Shown: positions 8,473-16,888, counted from the stretch's first letter. The stretch: DNA of 64,000 bases from JBBQZU01 sp041749535 (GCA_041749535.1 JBGTBE010000099.1:33413-97412); one strand, 5' to 3'. Notes: generated by a model from the sequence alone, not told the origin. Translations and numbers: made by a program.

Positions 8473-9652
8473 ACCTAAAATTACAGATCGCAAACCTGCA
8501 CAGGAGCGGTTCCCTATGGTGGCGCAAACGCTGCAAGGGCTCGAACCGGTGCTGGTTGATGAGCTTCGGCAAATAGGCGGTAACGACATTCGCGCAGGTA
8601 AGCGGGCTGTGTTTTTCACTGCCGATATGGACCTGGTGTATAAAGCCAACCTGCGCCTGAGAACCGCCTTGCGCATTCTCAAGCCCCTTAAAAATTTCAG
8701 GGCCCGCGATGAGGAAGAACTCTATCAGGGTGCGAAGTCGATCAACTGGCCTGCACTCTTCGATGTGAAGAAGAGTTTTATCATTAAATCAACCACATCA
8801 GGGCCCGTGCACACCCACAACCATTATGCTGCCCTAAAGGTGAAAGACGCCATAGCCGACCACTTTCGCGAAAAGCTGGGCATACGTCCCGATGTAGACA
8901 ACCGCGATGCCGACATTGTAATTCACCTTCGCATCTACAATGATGAAGTAACCATTTCCCTGGACAGTTCGGGTGAACCGTTGAACAAGCGCGGGTACCG
9001 CCACAAAGACGCCGAGGCACCGCTTAACGAATGCCTTGCTGCAGGCATGCTGCTGCTGGCCGGGTACGATGGAAGGATGAATTTGGTAGATGGCATGACA
9101 GGCTCCGGCACACTTTGTATTGAAGCTGCGATGATATCGCAGAACATTTCGCCGGGCTTGCTGCGCGAGCGATTCGCATTTATGAACTGGAACAATTTTG
9201 ACGAAGCGCTCTATTCAGTCATTCACAATGCCACTGTAAACAGAATAACCGAGCGCGACGTGCAGATCACCGGTATTGAAAAAGATTTTGCAACCATCAA
9301 CCTGGCCCGCGAGAGCGCACAAAAGGCCGGTGTTGCTGAAGTGATAGACTTCCGTTTTGGCGATTTTTTTCACGAAAGTGTGCCCCCACCCCCGGGGTTG
9401 CTTGTAATGAACCCTCCCTACGATGAGCGACTTAGGCTGCACGACGCAGGAGATTTTTACAAGAAAATAGGAAGCAGGTTTAAGGAAGCATACACAGGCT
9501 ACAATTGTTGGGTGCTGAGCGCGCATCTGGAAGCCATGCACGAAATTGGCCTGCGCTCGTACGACACCCACCACCTGCTCAATGGCATGCTGAACTGTCG
9601 GTACAGTGGTTACAAACTTTACAAAGGATCAAAAACTCCTTCGGCAATTTAA
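8447..9652 (+). CDS. THUMP-domain class I RNA methyltransferase (RlmL N-terminal type)
   Basis: The protein has an N-terminal THUMP RNA-binding region (about residues 25-185) and a Rossmann methyltransferase domain with LVDGMTGSGTLCIEAAM (SAM site) and LLVMNPPYDERL, the NPPY motif of N-methylating enzymes. It belongs to the group related to the N2-guanine 23S rRNA methyltransferase half of RlmKL; the exact target base is not determinable here. Two starts are possible: ATG 8447 (401 aa, overlapping SUI1) or ATG 8516 (MVAQTLQGLEPVL, 378 aa), where family similarity begins. The stop codon shares a TTAA palindrome with that of the convergent gene. Confidence 0.88.
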   Translation: MGLRKPGDRPKITDRKPAQERFPMVAQTLQGLEPVLVDELRQIGGNDIRAGKRAVFFTADMDLVYKANLRLRTALRILKPLKNFRARDEEELYQGAKSINWPALFDVKKSFIIKSTTSGPVHTHNHYAALKVKDAIADHFREKLGIRPDVDNRDADIVIHLRIYNDEVTISLDSSGEPLNKRGYRHKDAEAPLNECLAAGMLLLAGYDGRMNLVDGMTGSGTLCIEAAMISQNISPGLLRERFAFMNWNNFDEALYSVIHNATVNRITERDVQITGIEKDFATINLARESAQKAGVAEVIDFRFGDFFHESVPPPPGLLVMNPPYDERLRLHDAGDFYKKIGSRFKEAYTGYNCWVLSAHLEAMHEIGLRSYDTHHLLNGMLNCRYSGYKLYKGSKTPSAI

Positions 9653-11646
9653 TACGCCAGGAGCTTATCTATTGCTTCGCCCAGGCGGCTCGACGCCAGA
9701 AACTGGGCTTCAAGTGAGCCGGAGAAGGGTACGGGAGTATCCATGCTTGCGCAGCGCACTACCGGTGCATCGAGATGCCTGAAGCACTGCTCATTGATCA
9801 GGGAAGAAATCTCCCCTCCTATGCCACCGAAAAGGGTATCTTCATGGAGAATCAGCGCCTTGCCGGTCTTTTTCACGGAAGTGAAGATCGTTTCAGTATC
9901 CAGCGGCACAAGGGTACGCAAGTCGATCACTTCTATGGATGCTTCTGACTTTTCGGCGGCAGCCAACGCCCAGTGCACACCCATGCCGTAGGTAATAATG
10001 CTCAAATCGGTACCCTGCCGAACCGTAGCCGCCACACCAAAAGGAATGTTGTAATACCCTTCGGGCACTTCTTCCTTGAAGCTGCGGTACAAAGCTTTAT
10101 GTTCAAAAAACATCACCGGATTGGGGTCTTCGAAAGCAGTAATCAGCAGCCCCTTGGCATCGTAAGGAAAAGCCGGGTATACCACCTTGAGTCCTGGCAC
10201 ATGGGTAAACCAGGCCTCGTTGCTCTGAGAGTGAAAAGGACCTGCCTGCACGCCGGCACCCGTTGGCATACGCACCACCACGTCGGCATTTTGGCCCCAT
10301 CGGTAATGCATCTTAGCCAGGTTGTTTACAATCTGATTAAAACCTTCAGAAACAAAATCGGCAAACTGCATCTCGACCATGGCCTTGAAGCCTTTGATGG
10401 ACAGCCCGAGTCCGCTGCCTATGATGGCCGCTTCGCATAGCGGCGTATTGCGCACCCGGTCCCGGCCAAATTCTTCTACAAATCCTTCGGTTGCTTTAAA
10501 CACACCGCCATATTCGGCAATATCCTGACCCATCAGCACCAGCTTTGGGTGCTTCAGCATGGCTTCGCGCAGGCCATCGCTTATGGCATCGATCAGGCGC
10601 ATTTCCTTCAATTTCTGCTTGGGTGGTGATGATGTAAATTCAAAGGGTGCGTACACATCGGCCAACTCAGTCTGTGGGTTTGGCGTCACCGGGGGCTCAG
10701 CATATGCTTCTTCGAGTCCGGCATCGATCTCGGCTTTAAAAGCAGCGCGTATTTCTTCAATATCGCGTGTTTTGAGCACACCTGTTTCGAGCAGCCAGTT
10801 TTCATAATTAACCACAGGGTCTTTCGCAGCCCACATTTCCATCAGTTCGCCGGGCACGTATTTGGTACCACTGGCCTCTTCATGGCCGCGCATGCGGAAG
10901 GTCATACACTCCACCAGCACCGGGCGCGGATTTTCGCGCATATCGCGGGCCAGGTCTCGAAGGGTGGTATACACTTCGAGTATATTGTTGCCCGCTATTT
11001 GAATCGCTTCCATTCCATAGCCGGGCCCCTTATCCGTAAAACTTTTGCATTTAAACTGCTCGCTGCTCGGGGTGGAAAGCCCATAGCCGTTGTTTTCGAT
11101 GATAAACATTACCGGCAGCCCCCATACCGCCGCCACATTTACACTTTCGTGAAAATCGCCCTGGCTAGTACCTCCATCGCCGGTAAATACTGCCGTTACA
11201 TTTTTCTCACCACCCAGCTTGTGGGCAAGAGCTATACCATCGGCTATACCCATTTGCGGTCCCAGGTGGGAAATCATTCCCACGATGCGGGCTTCTTTTA
11301 CCCCAAAGTGAAAGGAGCGTTCACGCCCTTTGCTGTATCCTTTCATCTTGCCCTGAAACTGGCTGAAGAGACGGCCCAGGGGCAGTTCCCTGGCAGTGAA
11401 CACTCCCAGATTGCGGTGCATGGGGAGAATATATTCTGACGGTGTCAGTGCCATGGTAACCCCGATGCTGATGGCTTCCTGACCTATGCCCGAAAACCAT
11501 TTGGATACTTTGCCCTGACGAAGCAAGATCAGCATCTTTTCTTCGATCATGCGGGGCTTCAGGATGTTCTTGTAAATTTCTTTTAGCTCCGTATCGTTCA
11601 GGTCTTTGCGGTCATAAACAGTTTGCCTGGTATCAGCGGCTATCAT
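9649..11646 (-). CDS. Fused alpha/beta E1 of a 2-oxoacid (branched-chain) dehydrogenase
   Basis: The 665-residue fusion contains E1 alpha (to about residue 320) and E1 beta (from about 345). The thiamine diphosphate motif is canonical: GDGGTSQGDFHESVN starts near residue 156 and ends with IIENNGYG. The E1 beta half has VLMGQDIAEYGGVFKAT and VRMPTGAG. It decarboxylates 2-oxo acids, probably branched-chain ones, and passes acyl groups to a lipoyl E2 not in the window. The ATG at 11646 is chosen over a TTG at 11664 because the TACTTTTG promoter element overlaps that TTG. It is convergent with, and touches, the RNA methyltransferase gene. Confidence 0.93.
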   Translation of the reverse strand: MIAADTRQTVYDRKDLNDTELKEIYKNILKPRMIEEKMLILLRQGKVSKWFSGIGQEAISIGVTMALTPSEYILPMHRNLGVFTARELPLGRLFSQFQGKMKGYSKGRERSFHFGVKEARIVGMISHLGPQMGIADGIALAHKLGGEKNVTAVFTGDGGTSQGDFHESVNVAAVWGLPVMFIIENNGYGLSTPSSEQFKCKSFTDKGPGYGMEAIQIAGNNILEVYTTLRDLARDMRENPRPVLVECMTFRMRGHEEASGTKYVPGELMEMWAAKDPVVNYENWLLETGVLKTRDIEEIRAAFKAEIDAGLEEAYAEPPVTPNPQTELADVYAPFEFTSSPPKQKLKEMRLIDAISDGLREAMLKHPKLVLMGQDIAEYGGVFKATEGFVEEFGRDRVRNTPLCEAAIIGSGLGLSIKGFKAMVEMQFADFVSEGFNQIVNNLAKMHYRWGQNADVVVRMPTGAGVQAGPFHSQSNEAWFTHVPGLKVVYPAFPYDAKGLLITAFEDPNPVMFFEHKALYRSFKEEVPEGYYNIPFGVAATVRQGTDLSIITYGMGVHWALAAAEKSEASIEVIDLRTLVPLDTETIFTSVKKTGKALILHEDTLFGGIGGEISSLINEQCFRHLDAPVVRCASMDTPVPFSGSLEAQFLASSRLGEAIDKLLAY

Positions 11647-11661
11647 GAGGTTCAATTTTGG

Positions 11662-11669
11662 CAAAAGTA
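11662..11669 (-). promoter_or_regulatory. -7 element of the branched-chain E1 gene
   Basis: On the minus strand the bases read TACTTTTG, an exact TAnnTTTG match, 15 nt before the ATG at 11646. Its position rules against the upstream TTG as a start. Confidence 0.6.
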
Positions 11670-11773
11670 GAGAAAAGGCTTTAGAGTGGGCGGGATTTTG
11701 GCGAGAGGGTCGTGGGTAGTGATTGAATTGCCATGACAGATGCTTTTTTTGAGGGTTCGTGGGTTATTGGTTA

Positions 11774-11950
11774 TTGGTTTTTAGGCTGGATTTTTAAACC
11801 ACAGAAGTAGAGGGGTTTTTGGTGGTTGATTCTTGGTTTTTAGATTGGATTTTTAAACCAGAGAAGTAGAGGGGTTTTTGGTGGTTGGTTCCTGGTTTTT
11901 AGGCTGGGTTTTAAAACCGCTGGGGGCTGAGCGCAGTCGAAGCTCGGCGG
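11774..11950 (+). repeat. 59-bp tandem repeat, three copies
   Basis: Copies begin at 11774, 11833 and 11892, each with a TTGGTTTTTAGG-like start, giving an exact period of 59 bp. The first two copies are nearly identical (shared segments include GAAGTAGAGGGGTTTTTGG). The third diverges after about 25 bases and passes into the terminator-like element at 11901-11959. The unit's TTGGTTTTTAG phrase also appears before 11774 as TTATTGG steps and again near 58841-58891. Confidence 0.85.
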
Positions 11951-11959
11951 CTTTTTTTT
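11901..11959 (+). repeat. Dispersed terminator-like element, copy A
   Basis: A 59-bp element starting AGGCTGGGTTTTAAAACC, followed by a GC-rich imperfect hairpin (CCGCTGGGGG ... AGCTCGGCGG) and eight T residues. It matches 14926-14984 at about 55 of 59 positions in the same orientation. As a plus-strand terminator it has no visible upstream plus-strand gene, since the nearest neighbour is the promoter of a minus-strand gene. It marks the left border of the T9SS cargo pocket. Confidence 0.8.
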
Positions 11960-12150
11960 GTCTTGAAGTGAAGCATTATTTTCAGCATTTGACACAGTTA
12001 ATTAAACACTTCCCACTCCCTCTGAAATAGAGGATTAAACCTATATCATACTGATTAAAAATTTAGATTGACCTTAACATAATGTTCCCAAAGTATTCCA
12101 TAATTCAAATTTATTTCTACATTGCATACTCATAACTAACCTCATGCCAG

Positions 12151-12185
12151 CCAACAGCCAACAGCCAACAGCCAACAGCCAACAG
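12151..12185 (+). repeat. (CCAACAG)5 heptamer array
   Basis: Five perfect head-to-tail copies of CCAACAG, with a partial copy just upstream. The unit is 7 bp, so it could expand or contract by slippage. It lies in non-coding DNA about 200 bp before the T9SS gene, so a change in copy number would not shift a reading frame. Confidence 0.9.
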
Positions 12186-12383
12186 CATATTCTCCGTTTA
12201 TGGAATGGGGTTGCAGATGGGTTTTGTAGTGTGCATGATGCGCTCTTAACGGCTTATTTCGGTTCAGCATTAGCGGTCTTGGGGCCGAAAGAAAAAATTT
12301 CATTGCAGCAACATCGAGAATTCGGTCCCTCGAACCCCAAAAAAAAAATCTTTCGTTAATATTAACCCAAAAACACCCAAAAA

Positions 12384-13406
12384 TTGGCTTATCGCTTTAC
12401 TTTTCTTTTTTTCGCTTTTTCGTTTGTTGTAGCACATTCTCAACCAGTGAATCTTGTGCCTAATCCGGGATTTGAAGAGAGATCTGAGTGCCAGTGGAAT
12501 AATGGTTTTATTCATCATGCACCGCCATGGTTCAAACCTACCAAGGGTACACCTGATGTATTTCACATCTGTGGGGCAGTAAATCCTGATCCGTGTCCGT
12601 ACCCTCAAGACGTATTCTTAGATCCTTGGCACTTTGGTGTTCCAACGAATTTTCTAGGATGTCAAGAACCTTACGAGGGGGATGGATATGCAGGTGCATT
12701 TTTAATGGAACAAGGTTTTCCTCCTGATGACATCGAATGGAGGGAATACCTTGCGGTTGAACTTACAGAACCATTGGAAGCGGGTGAGATTTATGATGTA
12801 AGCATGATGGTTTCTCTTTCAGAAAGATCTGGACGGGCGGTTTGGGCAATTGAGGTAGCCTTTCTTCCTGAATTGGTGATAAATAATGCTACTGCCAATC
12901 ACTTACCCATAGAGCCTTCACTTTCGCATACAGAAGGTGATTTCATTGTTGATAAGGACGGTTGGACTCAGCTTTCATGGCTATATTCTGCAGAAGGCGG
13001 TGAACAATATATGTACATTGGAAATTTTCAGAGTAATCTAGAAATTGACACTCTCTTTGTGCTCCCAGCGGGAGAACTTCCATTGGCTTATTATGTGAAT
13101 AGCTCATACTACTATTTTGACAATGTTTACGTCGGCACGTCAACTCTTGGTGTTGAAGAAAAAATGACGAAAGAGATTCAACTTTGGCCCAATCCCGCTG
13201 TGGAAAGTTTGTTTGTGAAGCATGCAACCTCTGGTGGTTATGAAATTTTTGATCTAATGGGCAAGCTATTAAATGAAGGTTCAATTAATAGCCAAAGCAC
13301 TACAGTAATTGACGTGAGTGCTTTGCAATCAGGTATGTATGTGTTGAAGTTTAAAAGCCAATACTCCGACACTAATTCTGTTGCAATGAAGTTTATAAAG
13401 CGATAA
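12384..13406 (+). CDS. Secreted protein with T9SS type A sorting domain
   Basis: The ~340-residue product has a signal peptide ending near AHSQ, the phrase NLVPNPGFE typical of carbohydrate-binding-like N-terminal modules, and a C-terminal type A sorting domain (about residues 265-340) with IQLWPNPAVESLFV, YEIFDLMGK and LQSGMYVLKF, ending in lysine/arginine. It is therefore exported through T9SS and attached or released at the surface. No ATG precedes the signal peptide: the only candidate start is TTG at 12384, directly after an in-frame stop at 12363-12365. First of two T9SS genes in the repeat-bounded pocket; 37 bp before the next. Confidence 0.75.
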   Translation: MAYRFTFLFFAFSFVVAHSQPVNLVPNPGFEERSECQWNNGFIHHAPPWFKPTKGTPDVFHICGAVNPDPCPYPQDVFLDPWHFGVPTNFLGCQEPYEGDGYAGAFLMEQGFPPDDIEWREYLAVELTEPLEAGEIYDVSMMVSLSERSGRAVWAIEVAFLPELVINNATANHLPIEPSLSHTEGDFIVDKDGWTQLSWLYSAEGGEQYMYIGNFQSNLEIDTLFVLPAGELPLAYYVNSSYYYFDNVYVGTSTLGVEEKMTKEIQLWPNPAVESLFVKHATSGGYEIFDLMGKLLNEGSINSQSTTVIDVSALQSGMYVLKFKSQYSDTNSVAMKFIKR

Positions 13407-13443
13407 GACCAATTGAAGGTGTAAAACAAAAACCCCTTCAAAA

Positions 13444-14901
13444 ATGAAATCTTTTAAAACAATTGCATTTATTGCAACAATCTTTTTTTCAAATAACATT
13501 CTTGCACAATGGTCCCTAAGTGGTAACAATATCACAACTGGAAATTACTTAGGCACCAACAACTTTCAGGATCTTCGCATTTTCACCGATGGTGTGGAAA
13601 GAATGTACGTTTCGGCAGATGGTGAGGTAAAAATTGGCACCACACCACCGGAAGGGTGAGTATCAATTTACAGCAATAAACTAACAGGAACTACTTCAGC
13701 TATAAGTTTGGGAGTAGTAAATGAGGCCAGTGGTGAAGGCCTGGATCTTGTTCATGGAATAGCAAGCCTTGTACCCGGTTATGCTTCCGGAGAAAACGCT
13801 GCCATTTATGGAGAAAATGAAGGAATCTCATATTCAATTAATCACTATGGCGGTAAGTTTGTAGCGCGGAACCGTGGTGATTATGTTATGGCAGTACGTG
13901 GCGAAGCTTATCCAAATAATGAGTCGGAAGACCCAAATACAGAATCAATTGGTGTGAGGGGCTCGGCATTTGCAGTGCAAAATGTAGCATGTGAAAGAAC
14001 TGCAGGTGTTGCGGGATTTAGTTATGGTGGAGGAACAATCGCAAATATTGGTGTTTATGGTGAAGCACCCGCATTTACAGGTGGTAGTCCGGGTAATTTC
14101 GCAGGGTATTTTAATGGCACAGTATATACTACAGCTTCGTACCTTCCAAGTGATGAGTCGCTGAAAACTCAAATTCAAACAATTGATTCTCCTAGCGAGA
14201 TTATTAATAGCCTCTTACCAAAACAATACGAGTACGTTAGTAATTCAAGACTCAAATTCCCTACAGGATTGCATTATGGTTTCTTGGTACAGGATGTTGA
14301 AGTAGTACTGCCTGAATTAGTTGGCGAGGCACCGACACCAGCTTTGTATGATAATGAAGGAGAAATTTTGGAAGAAGCGATCACCAACAAGGCTATGCGC
14401 TACAATGACATTATCGCCATTTTGGTTGCAGGGTTTCAGGAGCAAATGGAAGTAATTGAAGAGCAACAATTGCTTCTCGAACAACAAGATTCACAACTAA
14501 CATCTCAAGCAGATGCCATTGCTAAAATGGAAACCCAAATGGCATCCGTTCTCACCGTTGTACAAGCTATGCAAGCCAAAACAAATAATTGTTGCAATGA
14601 TGGCAGTTCTGGTTCTTTGACAGCCCCAAATAATGTAACAGATGGGGTGAAACTATTACAGAACACACCAAACCCATTCGACACACATACCCGCATTGAC
14701 TTTACTCTACCTGCTGATGCGTACGTGGTGTTGGAACTTAGCGATGCCCAAGGACGTCCATTGCGCAGGCTCGTGGACGGACAGATGAATGCCGGTTCGC
14801 AAAGTATCATGCTCGATGGCAGTTCACTCGCGCCGGGCACGTACTTCTATACTGTTTATGCCAATGGTGAAATGATCACGAAGAAGATGGTGAAGAAGTG
14901 A
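13444..14901 (+). pseudogene. T9SS tail-fibre-like protein interrupted by an in-frame TGA
   Basis: One reading frame of 485 codons is broken only by TGA at 13657-13659 (codon 72). Before it are a signal peptide (cut after NNILA) and the start of a repeat domain (GEVKIGTTPPEG); after it the same frame continues VSIYSNKLTGTTS and runs to the end. The rest has a glycine-rich beta-repeat region, an S74-type intramolecular chaperone domain (SDESLKTQIQTIDS ... YGFLVQDVEVVLPELV), a coiled coil and a type A sorting domain (LLQNTPNPFDTHTRIDF). The downstream part has only a TTG at 13708 as a possible restart, without a signal peptide. It is either a recent nonsense mutant, a readthrough gene or a sequencing error; other genes here use TGA as stop. 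Confidence 0.85.
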
Positions 14902-14925
14902 GATTTTAGTTTTTAGTCCTTTTTC

Positions 14926-14987
14926 AGGCTGGGTTTTAAAACCGCTGGGGGCTGATCGCAGTCGAAGCCCGGCGGTTTTTTTCTGGG
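14926..14987 (+). terminator. Dispersed terminator-like element, copy B
   Basis: Starts 25 bp after the stop of the interrupted T9SS gene. It repeats AGGCTGGGTTTTAAAACC and the GC-rich hairpin (CCGCTGGGGGCT pairing with AGCCCGGCGG) followed by TTTTTTT, so it would work as an intrinsic terminator for the T9SS genes. It is a direct repeat of 11901-11959 and closes the pocket on the right. Confidence 0.7.
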
Positions 14988-15061
14988 CTTAAGCCAGGGC
15001 CAATTTTTCAGTACCGCATGGGTAAAACAACTTCTGTAATGAGAAATGTGCTTTAGCTAAA

Positions 15062-15094
15062 CAAAAAAAGGCCGTCTTATTGCTAAGACAGCCC
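15062..15094 (-). terminator. Intrinsic terminator of the DUF4920 gene
   Basis: On the minus strand GGGCTGTCTTA, a 4-nt loop, TAAGACGGCC and then seven T residues form a strong hairpin plus T-tract about 25 bp after the stop codon of the DUF4920 gene. Confidence 0.85.
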
Positions 15095-15118
15095 TTCAGA
15101 TAGTTAGTATATTAAAAC

Positions 15119-15604
15119 TTAGTCTTTGATAATCACACCATGTGCCTCGAAGTTGATACCCACTTCAGGTTCGTTGATGGCGAGAATTTCTTCTTCTGTT
15201 TTGCCCGCATCTTCAGCCAGGTGGCGAAGGTGGTCGACAGAAATGGTATCCGTAAATGCAAAACCTTCCATAATTACGGTCTTACCTTCCGCACCCTCAG
15301 TGGGTACAAAGAAGCCGTAATCCTTAAATTTCACCCTCATTTCTTCACCATTGCCCAGGTCTACGGTCATCCAGCAACCTTTCACCTGACAAGTTTGAAT
15401 AATGTTGGCTTGTAGCTTCACTTCCACACTGTCCTTTCCGGAAATCATTGCTGCGAATTCATCCGGAGCTACTGCGCCATCAGCAGTGATGGTATCGCCG
15501 TAATAATTGATGAGTTCAACCACCTCGGGAGTGGTTTCAGGTTGTGGAGAAGAGCAAGCTGCAAAAAGTGAAGCAGTAGCTGCAAAAATAATCAGGTAGC
15601 GCAT
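15119..15604 (-). CDS. DUF4920 lipoprotein
   Basis: The product begins MRYLIIFAATASLFAAC, a lipoprotein signal with the lipidated Cys at residue 17. The mature part carries the DUF4920 pattern: ANIIQTCQVKGCWMTV with two conserved cysteines, then MRVKFKDYGFFVP. The cysteine pair and the family context suggest metal or redox handling, but the function is not known. The ATG at 15604 is preferred to the longer frame because it creates the lipobox and lies 17 nt after a perfect TACCTTTG element. Monocistronic, with its own promoter and terminator. Confidence 0.87.
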   Translation of the reverse strand: MRYLIIFAATASLFAACSSPQPETTPEVVELINYYGDTITADGAVAPDEFAAMISGKDSVEVKLQANIIQTCQVKGCWMTVDLGNGEEMRVKFKDYGFFVPTEGAEGKTVIMEGFAFTDTISVDHLRHLAEDAGKTEEEILAINEPEVGINFEAHGVIIKD

Positions 15605-15621
15605 GTCTTTTAAATTTTTCG

Positions 15622-15629
15622 CAAAGGTA
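15622..15629 (-). promoter_or_regulatory. -7 element of the DUF4920 gene
   Basis: Minus-strand TACCTTTG, exact TAnnTTTG match, 17 nt before the ATG at 15604. Confidence 0.6.
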
Positions 15630-15799
15630 GTGATAAGAATGAAGGACACAATACTTCAACGCCCTGAAAGGCAGTAGTTTTAAGCCAATAATTCTAAAAT
15701 ACCGTGTGAAAATCGGGTTTATTACAATCTACACCATGCAAAGATGTATGAGGGTCTACCATGCTTTGAATTTGCACCATGTAAATCGAACGCTGATGC

Positions 15800-15807
15800 T
15801 ATCTTTG
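15800..15807 (+). promoter_or_regulatory. -7 element abutting aroC
   Basis: TATCTTTG, an exact consensus match, ends 4 nt before the aroC ATG at 15812, predicting an almost or fully leaderless transcript for aroC and the overlapping symporter gene. Confidence 0.6.
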
Positions 15808-15811
15808 ACGC

Positions 15812-16888
15812 ATGGCAGGAAATTCCTTTGGTACCATCTTCCGTCTTACCACCTTTGGAGAGTCGCATGGCGCTGGCGTGGGTGGCATTGTAGATGGATG
15901 TCCTGCCGGACTGAAGCTGGACTTTGAAGCCATACAACGGGAGCTAGATAGGCGTCGTCCCGGGCAAAGTGCTCTTACCACCCCACGCGACGAGTCAGAC
16001 CGTGTAGAATTTCTCAGCGGCATTTTTGAAGGGGTAACCACAGGAAGTCCAATCGCATTTCTCATTGCCAATAAAGACCATCGGAGCAAGGATTATGATG
16101 ATTTGAAAAATGTTTTTCGCCCCTCTCACGCTGACTTTACATGGCAAAGCAAATACGGACACCGCGACCACCGAGGGAGCGGGCGTGCCAGTGCCCGCGA
16201 AACCGTATCGCGCGTTGCAGCGGGTGCCATAGCAAAACAATTGTTGCAAACATTGGCCATCTCGGTGCATGCCATAGTGAGCAGTGTGGCTGAAGCAAGC
16301 ATCGCTGTGCCCATCACTTCATTCGATCTTTCACAACCGGAAAATGAACTTCGTTGCCCACACCCTGAAACTGCTGAACAAATGCGCTCCCTGATTGAAG
16401 AAGCACGCTCCCAAGGTGACACCCTCGGCGGTATTATTACTTGCATTGTTAAAGGAGCTCCCGTAGGACTTGGGGAACCTGTGTTCGATAAACTACACGC
16501 TGAACTTGGTAAGGCCATGCTCAGTATCAATGCGGTAAAAGGATTTGAAATAGGCAGTGGTTTTGCCGCTGCAGGCATGCGGGGCAGTAAACACAATGAC
16601 GAATTTGCCGTGAGCGAGGGAAAGACGATTACCAAAACCAACCATAGCGGGGGTATACAAGGAGGCATCAGCAATGGTATGGACATAGAAATGCGGATTG
16701 CCTTTAAACCAGTATCCAGCATAGCAACAGCCCAAAACACTGTAGACATCTCCGGCGACGCAACCACCATTTCTATACAAGGAAGGCATGATCCATGCGT
16801 ATTGCCACGAGCTGTGCCAATAGTTGAGGCTATGGCAGCCCTGGTTATTGCTGATCACTACCTTCGCCAACGCACTTCGGAACTATGA
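15812..16888 (+). CDS. aroC: Chorismate synthase
   Basis: AroC converts 5-enolpyruvylshikimate-3-phosphate to chorismate, the last step of the shikimate pathway, with reduced FMN as cofactor. Diagnostic segments are GTIFRLTTFGESHG at the N-terminus, ELDRRRPGQS, YGHRDHRGSGRASARET and the late RHDPCVLPRAVP. The length of 358 residues is normal. The start at 15812 lies 4 nt after a -7 element. Its stop overlaps the start of the next gene by 4 bp (ATGA), so the two are translationally coupled although their functions are unrelated. Confidence 0.98.
   Translation: MAGNSFGTIFRLTTFGESHGAGVGGIVDGCPAGLKLDFEAIQRELDRRRPGQSALTTPRDESDRVEFLSGIFEGVTTGSPIAFLIANKDHRSKDYDDLKNVFRPSHADFTWQSKYGHRDHRGSGRASARETVSRVAAGAIAKQLLQTLAISVHAIVSSVAEASIAVPITSFDLSQPENELRCPHPETAEQMRSLIEEARSQGDTLGGIITCIVKGAPVGLGEPVFDKLHAELGKAMLSINAVKGFEIGSGFAAAGMRGSKHNDEFAVSEGKTITKTNHSGGIQGGISNGMDIEMRIAFKPVSSIATAQNTVDISGDATTISIQGRHDPCVLPRAVPIVEAMAALVIADHYLRQRTSEL

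Larger units (their letters stand above)
11670..12383 (+). other. 714-bp gene-free region rich in repeats
   Basis: I see no credible gene on either strand. The stretch holds a 59-bp tandem repeat, one copy of a terminator-like dispersed element, a (CCAACAG)5 array and a perfect 12-bp palindrome GTTAATATTAAC at 12355-12366 next to the following gene. It is markedly AT-richer than the flanking E1 gene. The promoter of the following T9SS gene must lie in its right part, but no clear TAnnTTTG was found. Confidence 0.7.

Noticed and set aside
11670..12383. CRISPR array in the repeat-rich stretch
   Set aside because: The 59-bp units are contiguous without variable spacers, the 7-bp array has no spacers, and no cas gene is present.
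13444..14901. TGA as a sense codon (recoded genetic code)
   Set aside because: Many intact genes in the window end with TGA and tryptophan is encoded by TGG throughout; only this one gene has an internal TGA.
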